From Parapristionchus giblindavisi (taxonomy: Eukaryota; Nematoda; Chromadorea; Rhabditida; Diplogasteridae), in the NCBI GenBank assembly GCA_943737045.1, contig CALSFV010000010.1, forward strand, positions 1,639,777 through 1,703,776: a stretch of DNA of 64,000 nucleotides, in the 5' to 3' direction. The stretch's first letter is position 1; each line of letters starts with the position of its first letter. The notes beneath the pieces are model-generated. The model ran no database searches. It had not been told where the DNA came from and saw only the letters and a program-made list of their open reading frames with translations. Positions 1 to 11,033 of the stretch are shown in pieces. The position numbers were made by a program, and so were the translations under genes.

Positions 1-842
1 TCTGAATAGGACTCATTTCAGTTCACGACGATCTGTAATCTTTTATAGCGGCCATAGTGACCGAAGTACAAAAGTAACTTTCGCTCTGATATGCTCTGAT
101 ATGATACAAATTGATTTATCACATTTCAAAATGACAACGATACCTGTCGTGCCATATTCCGTTTGAAAGAGCAAACAATTCTGAATAGGACTCATTTCAG
201 TTCACGACGATCTGTAATCTTTTATAGCGGCCATAGTGACCGAAGTACAAAAGTAACTTTCGCTCTGATATGCTCTGATATGATACAAATTGATTTATCA
301 CATTTCAAAATGACAACGATACCTGTCGTGCCATATACCGTTTGAAAGAGCAAAAAATTCACAATAAAATAACTGCTTCGTATGTAGAACAGTGGCCACT
401 CGTGTCAAAGTACAAAAGTATCTTTGTGTTCTCGGTGCATTTTTAGATATTAAACAATTCATGACGAGCCAAATGGTTGTGGTGTCATATATCATGTGAT
501 AGAACAAAAAATTCTGAATAGGACTCATTTCAGTTCACGACGATCTGTAATTACATATAGCGGCCATAGTGACCGAAGTACAAAAGTAACTTTCGCTCTG
601 ATATGCTCTGATATGATACAAATTGATTTATCACATTTCAAAATGACAACGATACCTGTCGTGCCATATACCGTTTGAAAGAGCAAAAAATTCACAATAA
701 AATAACTGCTTCGTATGTAGAACAGTGGCCACTCGTGTCAAAGTACAAAATTATCTTTGTGTTCTCGGTGCATTTTTAGATATTAAACAATTCATGACGA
801 GCCAAATGGTTGTGGTGTCATATATCATGTGATAGAACAAAA

Positions 843-1021
843 AATTCTGAATAGGACTCATTTCAGTTCACGACGATCTGTAATTACATATAGCGGCCAT
901 AGTGACCGAAGTACAAAAGTAACTTTCGCTCTGATATGCTCTGATATGATACAAATTGATTTATCACATTTCAAAATGACAACGATACCTGTCGTGCCAT
1001 ATACCGTTTGAAAGAGCAAAA
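843..1021. repeat. Satellite module A, full-length form (179 bp)
   Basis: Module A carries the landmarks TCACGACGATCTGTAA, AGCGGCCATAG, TTTCGCTCTGATATG and ACGATACCTGTCGTG, and ends in GAAAGAGCAAAA. Sequence subtypes recur across the window: TAATTACATA, TAACTACATA with GTAAACGAAG, TAATTTCATA, TAATCTTTTATA, and an ACAACGATC form with GCCACAGTG. These subtypes serve as markers for the higher-order repeats described below. A modules may follow B or another A. Confidence 0.95.
929..948. repeat. 10-bp tandem duplication inside module A
   Basis: CTCTGATATG occurs twice in direct succession. Nearly all full-length A modules keep both copies. A few keep one (near 19,490, 21,482, 59,213, 61,730 and 63,402), giving a 169-bp A. 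A separate 168-bp form replaces the second copy and its flank with GAAAAATTGA. Confidence 0.95.
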
Positions 1022-1175
1022 AATTCACAATAAAATAACTGCTTCGTATGTAGAACAGTGGCCACTCGTGTCAAAGTACAAAATTATCTTTGTGTTCTCG
1101 GTGCATTTTTAGATATTAAACAATTCATGACGAGCCAAATGGTTGTGGTCTCATATATCATGTGATAGAACAAAA
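1022..1175. repeat. Satellite module B (154 bp)
   Basis: Module B starts AATTCACAAT and carries GTGGCCACTCGTG, TTCTCGGTGCATTTTTAG and GACGAGCCAAATGG. It ends GTGATAGAACAAAA. Three main subtypes occur: CACAATAAAATAACTGC with GTGTCAAAGTAC; TTTGAATAAAATTATTGC with GTGCCAAAGTGC; and CTCAATAAAATTATTGC with CCCGCCAAAATAC. The last has a further GTGGAAACTCCCG form. B is never seen next to another B; it always lies between A modules. Confidence 0.95.
1156..1167. repeat. Short dyad at the end of module B
   Basis: TATCA-TG-TGATA is an inverted repeat with 5-bp arms and a 2-bp centre, just before the module junction box. It is present in almost every B module and absent from the matching position in A. 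In four units near 59.4, 60.6, 62.3 and 64.0 kb one arm is broken (TGCGATA). Any role in protein binding or non-B DNA structure is speculative. Confidence 0.5.
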
Positions 1176-3355
1176 AATTCTGAATAAGCCTCATTTCAGT
1201 TCACGACGATCTGTAATCTTTTATAGCGGCCATAGTGACCGAAGTACAAAAGTAACTTTCGCTCTGATATGCTCTGATATGATACAAATTGATTTATCAC
1301 ACGTCAAAATGGCAACGATACCTGTCGTGTCATATTCCGTTTGAAAGATCAAACAATTCTGAATAGGACTCATTTCAGTTCACGACGATCTGTAATCTTT
1401 TATAGCGGCCATAGTGACCGAAGTACAAAAGTAACTTTCGCTCTGATATGCTCTGATATGATACAAATTGATTTATCACATTTCAAAATGACAACGATAC
1501 CTGTCGTGCCATATACCGTTTGAAAGAGCAAAAAATTCACAATAAAATAACTGCTTCGAATGTAGAACAGTGGTCACTCGTGTCAAAGTACAAAATTATC
1601 TTTGTGTTCTCGGTGCATTTTTAGATATTAAACAATTCATGACGTTCCAAATGGTTGTGGTCTCATATATCATGTGATAGAACAAAAAATTCTGAATAAG
1701 ACTCATTTCAGGTCACGACGATCTGTAACTACATATAGCGGCCATAGTAAACGAAGTACAAAAGTTACTTTCGCTCTGATATGCTCTGATATGATACAAA
1801 TTCATTTATCACATGTCAAAATGGCAACGATACCTGTCGTGCCATATACCGTTTGAAAGAGCAAAAAATTCTGAATATGACTCATTTCAGTTCACGACGA
1901 TCTGTAATCTTTTATAGCGGCCATAGTGACCGAAGTACAAAAGTAACTTTCGCTCTGATATGGAAAAATTGATGTATCACATTTCAAAATGATTACGATA
2001 CCTGTCGTGTCATATACCGTTTGAAAGAGCAAAAAAAAATTCTCAATAAAATTATTGCTTCGTATGTGCAACAGTGGCCACTCCCGCCAAAATACAAAAT
2101 TATCTTTGTGTTCTCGGTGCATTTTTAGATATTAAACAATTCATGACGAGCCAAATGGTTGTGGTGTCATATATCATGTGATAGAACAAAAAATTCTGAA
2201 TAAGACTCATTTCAGGTCACGACGATCTGTAACTACATATAGCGGCCATAGTAAACGAAGTACAAAAGTTACTTTCGCTCTGATATGCTCTGATATGATA
2301 CAAATTGATTTATCACATTTCAAAATGATTACGATACCTGTCGTGTCATATACCGTTAGAAAGAGCAAAAAACTTTGAATAAAATTATTGCTTCGTATGT
2401 AGAACAGTGGCCACTCGTGCCAAAGTGCAAAATTATCTTTGTGTTCTCGGTGCATTTTTAGATATTAAACAATTCATGACGAGCCAAATGGTTGTGGTGT
2501 CATATATCATGTGATAGAACAAAAAATTCTGAATAAGACTCATTTCAGGTCACGACGATCTGTAATTACATATAGCGGCCATAGTGACCGAAGTACAAAA
2601 GTAACTTTCGCTCTGATATGCTCTGATATGATACAAATTGATTTATCACACGTCAAAATGGCAACGATACCTGTCGTGTCATATTCCGTTTGAAAGAGCA
2701 AACAATTCTGAATAGGACTCATTTCAGTTCACGACGATCTGTAATCTTTTATAGCGGCCATAGTGACCGAAGTACAAAAGTAACTTTCGCTCTGATATGC
2801 TCTGATATGATACAAATTGATTTATCACATTTCAAAATGACAACGATACCTGTCGTGCCATATACCGTTTGAAAGAGCAAAAAATTCACAATAAAATAAC
2901 TGCTTCGTATGTAGAACAGTGGCCACTCGTGTCAAAGTACAAAATTATCTTTGTGTTCTCGGTGCATTTTTAGATATTAAACAATTCATGACGTTCCAAA
3001 TGGTTGTGGTCTCATATATCATGTGATAGAACAAAAAATTCTGAATAAGACTCATTTCAGGTCACGACGATCTGTAACTACATATAGCGGCCATAGTAAA
3101 CGAAGTACAAAAGTTACTTTCGCTCTGATATGCTCTGATATGATACAAATTCATTTATCACATGTCAAAATGGCAACGATACCTGTCGTGCCATATACCG
3201 TTTGAAAGAGCAAAAAATTTTGAATAAAATTATTGCTTCGTATGTAGAACAGTGGCCACTCGTGCCAAAGTGCAAAATTATCTTTGTGTTCTCGGTGCAT
3301 TTTTAGATATTAAACAATTCATGACAAGCCAAATGGTTGTGGTGTCATATATCAT

Positions 3356-5070
3356 GTGATAGAACAAAAAATTCTGAATAAGACTCATTTCAATTCACGA
3401 CGATCTGTAATTTCATATAGCGGCCATAGTGACCGAAGTACAAAAGTAACTTTCGCTCTGATATGCTCTGATATGATACAAATTGATTTATCACACGTCA
3501 AAATGGCAACGATACCTGTCGTGTCATATTCCGTTTGAAAGAGCAAAAAATTCTGAATAAGACTCATTTTAGTTCACCACGATCTGTAATTTCATATAGC
3601 GGCCACAGTGACCGAAGTACCAAAGTAACTTTCACTCTGATATGCACTGATATGACACAAATTGATTTATCACATGTCAAAATGGCCACGATACATGTCG
3701 TGTCATATTCCATTTGAAAGAGCAAAAAATTCTGAATAAGACTCATTTCAGTTCACGACGATCTGTAATCTTTTATAGCGGCCATAGTGACCGAAGTACA
3801 AAAGTAACTTTCGCTCTGATATGCTCTGATATGATACAAATTGATTTATCACATTTCAAAATGACAACGATACCTGTCGTGCCATATACCGTTTGAAAGA
3901 GCAAAAAATTCACAATAAAATAACTGCTTCGTATGTAGAACAGTGGCCACTCGTGTCAAAGTACAAAATTATCTTTGTGTTCTCGGTGCATTTTTAGATA
4001 TTAAACAATTCATGACGAGCCAAATGGTTGTGGTCTCATATATCATGTGATAGAACAAAAAATTCTGAATAAGACTCATTTCAGGTCACGACGATCTGTA
4101 ACTACATATAGCGGCCATAGTAAACGAAGTACAAAAGTAACTTTCGCTCTGATATGCTCTGATATGATACAAATTGATTTATCACACGTCAAAATGGCAA
4201 CGATACCTGTCGTGTCATATTCCGTTTGAAAGAGCAAAAAATTCTGAATAGGACTCATTTCAGTTCACGACGATCTGTAATCTTTTATAGCGGCCATAGT
4301 GACCGAAGTACAAAAGTAACTTTCGCTCTGATATGCTCTGATATGATACAAATTGATTTATCACATTTCAAAATGACAACGATACCTGTCGTGCCATATT
4401 CCGTTTGAAAGAGCAAACAATTCTGAATAGGACTCATTTCAGTTCACGACGATCTGTAATCTTTTATAGCGGCCATAGTGACCGAAGTACAAAAGTAACT
4501 TTCGCTCTGATATGCTCTGATATAATACAAATTGATTTATCACATTTCAAAATGACAACGATACCTGTCGTGCCATATACCGTTTGAAAGAGCAAAAAAT
4601 TCACAATAAAATAACTGCTTCGTATGTAGAACAGTGGCCACTCGTGTCAAAGTACAAAATTATCTTTGTGTTCTCGGTGCATTTTTAGATATTAAACAAT
4701 TCATGACGAGCCAAATGGTTGTGGTGTCATATATCATGTGATAGAACAAAAAATTCTGAATAGGACTCATTTCAGTTCACGACGATCTGTAATTACATAT
4801 AGCGGCCATAGTGACCGAAGTACAAAAGTAACTTTCGCTCTGATATGCTCTGATATGATACAAATTGATTTATCACATTTCAAAATGACAACGATACCTG
4901 TCGTGCCATATACCGTTTGAAAGAGCAAAAAATTCACAATAAAATAACTGCTTCGTATGTAGAACAGTGGCCACTCGTGTCAAAGTACAAAATTATCTTT
5001 GTGTTCTCGGTGCATTTTTAGATATTAAACAATTCATGACGAGCCAAATGGTTGTGGTGTCATATATCAT
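3356..5070. repeat. Higher-order repeat, copy 1 (1,715 bp)
   Basis: Module order A, A, A+B, A, A, A+B, A+B. The second A is the rare CACTCTGATATG type and is absent from later copies. Removing it leaves the same order as the 1,535-bp copy at 9,499. Confidence 0.75.
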
Positions 5071-6098
5071 GTGATAGAACAAAAAATTCTGAATAGGACT
5101 CATTTCAGTTCACGACGATCTGTAATTACATATAGCGGCCATAGTGACCGAAGTACAAAAGTAACTTTCGCTCTGATATGCTCTGATATGATACAAATTG
5201 ATTTATCACATTTCAAAATGACAACGATACCTGTCGTGCCATATACCGTTTGAAAGAGCAAAAAATTCACAATAAAATAACTGCTTCGTATGTAGAACAG
5301 TGGCCACTCGTGTCAAAGTACAAAATTATCTTTGTGTTCTCGGTGCATTTTTAGATATTAAACAATTCATGACGAGCCAAATGGTTGTGGTCTCATATAT
5401 CATGTGATAGAACAAAAAATTCTGAATAAGCCTCATTTCAGTTCACGACGATCTGTAATCTTTTATAGCGGCCATAGTGACCGAAGTACAAAAGTAACTT
5501 TCGCTCTGATATGCTCTGATATGATACAAATTGATTTATCACACGTCAAAATGGCAACGATACCTGTCGTGTCATATTCCGTTTGAAAGATCAAACAATT
5601 CTGAATAGGACTCATTTCAGTTCACGACGATCTGTAATCTTTTATAGCGGCCATTGTGACCGAAGTACAAAAGTAACTTTCGCTCTGATATGCTCTGATA
5701 TGATACAAATTGATTTATCACATTTCAAAATGACAACGATACCTGTCGTGCCATATACCGTTTGAAAGAGCAAAAAATTCACAATAAAATAACTGCTTCG
5801 TATGTAGAACAGTGGTCACTCGTGTCAAAGTACAAAATTATCTTTGTGTTCTCGGTGCATTTTTAGATATTAAACAATTCATGACGTTCCAAATGGTTGT
5901 GGTCTCATATATCATGTGATAGAACAAAAAATTCTGAATAAGACTCATTTCAGGTCACGACGATCTGTAACTACATATAGCGGCCATAGTAAACGAAGTA
6001 CAAAAGTTACTTTCGCTCTGATATGCTCTGATATGATACAAATTCATTTATCACATGTCAAAATGGCAACGATACCTGTCGTGCCATATACCGTTTGA
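4243..6098. repeat. Third copy of the first 1.85 kb
   Basis: Repeats 1-1,856 at a constant offset of 4,242, with the same order A, A+B, A+B, A+B, A, A+B, A. It shares the marker GATAAGCCTCAT-like change (AATAAGCCTC) near 1,186, 5,428 and 11,391. After this point the copies part: copy 1 continues into a short A, this one into a B module. Confidence 0.85.
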
Positions 6099-6248
6099 AA
6101 GAGCAAAAAATTTTGAATAAAATTATTGCTTCGTATGTAGAACAGTGGCCACTCGTGCCAAAGTGCAAAATTATCTTTGTGTTCTCGGTGCATTTTTAGA
6201 TATTAAACAATTCATGACGAGCCAAATGGTTGTGGTGTCATATATCAT

Positions 6249-7963
6249 GTGATAGAACAAAAAATTCTGAATAAGACTCATTTCAATTCACGACGATCTG
6301 TAATTTCATATAGCGGCCATAGTGACCGAAGTACAAAAGTAACTTTCGCTCTGATATGCTCTGATATGATACAAATTGATTTATCACACGTCAAAATGGC
6401 AACGATACCTGTCGTGTCATATTCCGTTTGAAAGAGCAAAAAATTCTGAATAAGACTCATTTTAGTTCACGACGATCTGTAATCTTTTATAGCGGCCATA
6501 GTGACCGAAGTACAAAAGTAACTTTCGCTCTGATATGCTCTGATATGATACAAATTGATTTATCACATTTCAAAATGACAACGATACCTGTCGTGCCATA
6601 TACCGTTTGAAAGAGCAAAAAATTCACAATAAAATAACTGCTTCGTATGTAGAACAGTGGCCACTCGTGTCAAAGTACAAAATTATCTTTGTGTTCTCGG
6701 TGCATTTTTAGATATTAAACAATTCATGACGAGCCAAATGGTTGTGGTCTCATATATCATGTGATAGAACAAAAAATTCTGAATAAGACTCATTTCAGGT
6801 CACGACGATCTGTAACTACATATAGCGGCCATAGTAAACGAAGTACAAAAGTAACTTTCGCTCTGATATGCTCTGATATGATACAAATTGATTTATCACA
6901 CGTCAAAATGGCAACGATACCTGTCGTGTCATATTCCGTTTGAAAGAGCAAAAAATTCTGAATAGGACTCATTTCAGTTCACGACGATCTGTAATCTTTT
7001 ATAGCGGCCATAGTGACCGAAGTACAAAAGTAACTTTCGCTCTGATATGCTCTGATATGATACAAATTGATTTATCACATTTCAAAATGACAACGATACC
7101 TGTCGTGCCATATTCCGTTTGAAAGAGCAAACAATTCTGAATAGGACTCATTTCAGTTCACGACGATCTGTAATCTTTTATAGCGGCCATAGTGACCGAA
7201 GTACAAAAGTAACTTTCGCTCTGATATGCTCTGATATGATACAAATTGATTTATCACACGTCAAAATGGCAACGATACCTGTCGTGTCATATTCCGTTTG
7301 AAAGAGCAAACAATTCTGAATAGGACTCATTTCAGTTCACGACGATCTGTAATCTTTTATAGCGGCCATAGTGACCGAAGTACAAAAGTAACTTTCGCTC
7401 TGATATGCTCTGATATGATACAAATTGATTTATCACATTTCAAAATGACAACGATACCTGTCGTGCCATATACCGTTTGAAAGAGCAAAAAATTCACAAT
7501 AAAATAACTGCTTCGTATGTAGAACAGTGGCCACTCGTGTCAAAGTACAATATTATCTTTGTGTTCTCGGTGCATTTTTAGATATTAAACAATTCATGAC
7601 GTTCCAAATGGTTGTGGTCTCATATATCATGTGATAGAACAAAAAATTCTGAATAAGACTCATTTCAGGTCACGACGATCTGTAACTACATATAGCGGCC
7701 ATAGTAAACGAAGTACAAAAGTTACTTTCGCTCTGATATGCTCTGATATGATACAAATTCATTTATCACATGTCAAAATGGCAACGATACCTGTCGTGCC
7801 ATATACCGTTTGAAAGAGCAAAAAATTTTGAATAAAATTATTGCTTCGTATGTAGAACAGTGGCCACTCGTGCCAAAGTGCAAAATTATCTTTGTGTTCT
7901 CGGTGCATTTTTAGATATTAAACAATTCATGACGAGCCAAATGGTTGTGGTGTCATATATCAT
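6249..7963. repeat. Higher-order repeat, copy 2 (1,715 bp)
   Basis: Module order A, A+B, A, A, A, A+B, A+B. It has the same length as the copy at 3,356, but the extra 179-bp A module is at a different place (7,119). This indicates two independent one-module gains or losses. Confidence 0.8.
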
Positions 7964-9498
7964 GTGATAGAACAAAAAATTCTGAATAAGACTCATTTCA
8001 ATTCACGACGATCTGTAATTTCATATAGCGGCCATAGTGACCGAAGTACAAAAGTAACTTTCGCTCTGATATGCTCTGATATGATACAAATTGATTTATC
8101 ACACGTCAAAATGGCAACGATACCTGTCGTGTCATATTCCGTTTGAAAGAGCAAAAAATTCTGAATAAGACTCATTTTAGTTCACGACGATCTGTAATCT
8201 TTTATAGCGGCCATAGTGACCGAAGTACAAAAGTAACTTTCGCTCTGATATGCTCTGATATGATACAAATTGATTTATCACATTTCAAAATGACAACGAT
8301 ACCTGTCGTGCCATATACCGTTTGAAAGAGCAAAAAATTCACAATAAAATAACTGCTTCGTATGTAGAACAGTGGCCACTCGTGTCAAAGTACAAAATTA
8401 TCTTTGTGTTCTCGGTGCATTTTTAGATATTAAACAATTCATGACGAGCCAAATGGTTGTGGTCTCATATATCATGTGATAGAACAAAAAATTCTGAATA
8501 AGACTCATTTCAGGTCACGACGATCTGTAACTACATATAGCGGCCATAGTAAACGAAGTACAAAAGTAACTTTCGCTCTGATATGCTCTGATATGATACA
8601 AATTGATTTATCACACGTCAAAATGGCAACGATACCTGTCGTGTCATATTCCGTTTGAAAGAGCAAAAAATTCTGAATAGGACTCATTTCAGTTCACGAC
8701 GATCTGTAATCTTTTATAGCGGCCATAGTGACCGAAGTACAAAAGTAACTTTCGCTCTGATATGCTCTGATATGATACAAATTGATTTATCACATTTCAA
8801 AATGACAACGATACCTGTCGTGCCATATTCCGTTTGAAAGAGCAAACAATTCTGAATAGGACTCATTTCAGTTCACGACGATCTGTAATCTTTTATAGCG
8901 GCCATAGTGACCGAAGTACAAAAGTAACTTTCGCTCTGATATGCTCTGATATGATACAAATTGATTTATCACATTTCAAAATGACAACGATACCTGTCGT
9001 GCCATATACCGTTTGAAAGAGCAAAAAATTCACAATAAAATAACTGCTTCGTATGTAGAACAGTGGCCACTCGTGTCAAAGTACAAAATTATCTTTGTGT
9101 TCTCGGTGCATTTTAGATATTAAACAATTCATGACGAGCCAAATGGTTGTGGTGTCATATATCATGTGATAGAACAAAAAATTCTGAATAGGACTCATTT
9201 CAGTTCACGACGATCTGTAATTACATATAGCGGCCATAGTGACCGAAGTACAAAAGTAACTTTCGCTCTGATATGCTCTGATATGATACAAATTGATTTA
9301 TCACATTTCAAAATGACAACGATACCTGTCGTGCCATATACCGTTTGAAAGAGCAAAAAATTCACAATAAAATAACTGCTTCGTATGTAGAACAGTGGCC
9401 ACTCGTGTCAAAGTACAAAATTATCTTTGTGTTCTCGGTGCATTTTTAGATATTAAACAATTCATGACGAGCCAAATGGTTGTGGTGTCATATATCAT
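7964..9498. repeat. Higher-order repeat, copy 3 (1,535 bp)
   Basis: Module order A, A+B, A, A, A+B, A+B. It shares with the next copy a one-base shortened T-run in the B module (GCATTTTAG at about 9,109), which shows that the two copies descend from one duplicated unit. Confidence 0.85.
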
Positions 9499-11033
9499 GT
9501 GATAGAACAAAAAATTCTGAATAAGACTCATTTCAATTCACGACGATCTGTAATTTCATATAGCGGCCATAGTGACCGAAGTACAAAAGTAACTTTCGCT
9601 CTGATATGCTCTGATATGATACAAATTGATTTATCACACGTCAAAATGGCAACGATACCTGTCGTGTCATATTCCGTTTGAAAGAGCAAAAAATTCTGAA
9701 TAAGACTCATTTTAGTTCACGACGATCTGTAATCTTTTATAGCGGCCATAGTGACCGAAGTACAAAAGTAACTTTCGCTCTGATATGCTCTGATATGATA
9801 CAAATTGATTTATCACATTTCAAAATGACAACGATACCTGTCGTGCCATATACCGTTTGAAAGAGCAAAAAATTCACAATAAAATAACTGCTTCGTATGT
9901 AGAACAGTGGCCACTCGTGTCAAAGTACAAAATTATCTTTGTGTTCTCGGTGCATTTTTAGATATTAAACAATTCATGACGAGCCAAATGGTTGTGGTCT
10001 CATATATCATGTGATAGAACAAAAAATTCTGAATAAGACTCATTTCAGGTCACGACGATCTGTAACTACATATAGCGGCCATAGTAAACGAAGTACAAAA
10101 GTAACTTTCGCTCTGATATGCTCTGATATGATACAAATTGATTTATCACACGTCAAAATGGCAACGATACCTGTCGTGTCATATTCCGTTTGAAAGAGCA
10201 AAAAATTCTGAATAGGACTCATTTCAGTTCACGACGATCTGTAATCTTTTATAGCGGCCATAGTGACCGAAGTACAAAAGTAACTTTCGCTCTGATATGC
10301 TCTGATATGATACAAATTGATTTATCACATTTCAAAATGACAACGATACCTGTCGTGCCATATTCCGTTTGAAAGAGCAAACAATTCTGAATAGGACTCA
10401 TTTCAGTTCACGACGATCTGTAATCTTTTATAGCGGCCATAGTGACCGAAGTACAAAAGTAACTTTCGCTCTGATATGCTCTGATATGATACAAATTGAT
10501 TTATCACATTTCAAAATGACAACGATACCTGTCGTGCCATATACCGTTTGAAAGAGCAAAAAATTCACAATAAAATAACTGCTTCGTATGTAGAACAGTG
10601 GCCACTCGTGTCAAAGTACAAAATTATCTTTGTGTTCTCGGTGCATTTTAGATATTAAACAATTCATGACGAGCCAAATGGTTGTGGTGTCATATATCAT
10701 GTGATAGAACAAAAAATTCTGAATAGGACTCATTTCAGTTCACGACGATCTGTAATTACATATAGCGGCCATAGTGACCGAAGTACAAAAGTAACTTTCG
10801 CTCTGATATGCTCTGATATGATACAAATTGATTTATCACATTTCAAAATGACAACGATACCTGTCGTGCCATATACCGTTTGAAAGAGCAAAAAATTCAC
10901 AATAAAATAACTGCTTCGTATGTAGAACAGTGGCCACTCGTGTCAAAGTACAAAATTATCTTTGTGTTCTCGGTGCATTTTTAGATATTAAACAATTCAT
11001 GACGAGCCAAATGGTTGTGGTGTCATATATCAT
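9499..11033. repeat. Higher-order repeat, copy 4 (1,535 bp)
   Basis: Same module order and length as the copy at 7,964, offset exactly 1,535, with the shortened T-run at about 10,646. Its right half is also the left part of the 10.2-kb duplicated block. Confidence 0.85.

Larger units (their letters stand above)
843..1175. repeat. Reference 333-bp satellite dimer (A+B)
   Basis: Chosen as a clean example unit. It starts at AATTCTGAAT and runs 179 bp (A) plus 154 bp (B) to the next AATTC box at 1,176. By hand count the unit has 118 G or C in 333 bases (about 35%) and 12 CpG dinucleotides, close to random expectation. The same phase recurs at 510, 843 and 1,176 and through most of the window. 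Confidence 0.97.
1..3717. repeat. Long-range duplicated block, copy 1
   Basis: Matches 10,206-13,586 module for module. The offset is 10,206 at the start, 10,205 after a T-run difference near 10,646, 10,202 after a 9-A versus 6-A run near 2,031, and 9,869 after one missing dimer. Shared markers include the TAATCTTTTATA modules at both ends of the block and the rare CACTCTGATATGCACTGATATG-type A module (split here as CACTCTGATATG then CACTGATATG) at 3,535 and 13,404. Confidence 0.85.

Noticed and set aside
1022..1060. CENP-B box near CTTCGTATGTAGAAC
   Set aside because: The TTCG start matches, but the required A and CGGG positions of the 17-bp box do not.
843..1175. Hammerhead ribozyme within the satellite, as known from some animal satellites
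   Set aside because: The conserved core CTGANGA is absent on either strand of the consensus; CTGATAT is the nearest string. GAAA alone is not evidence.
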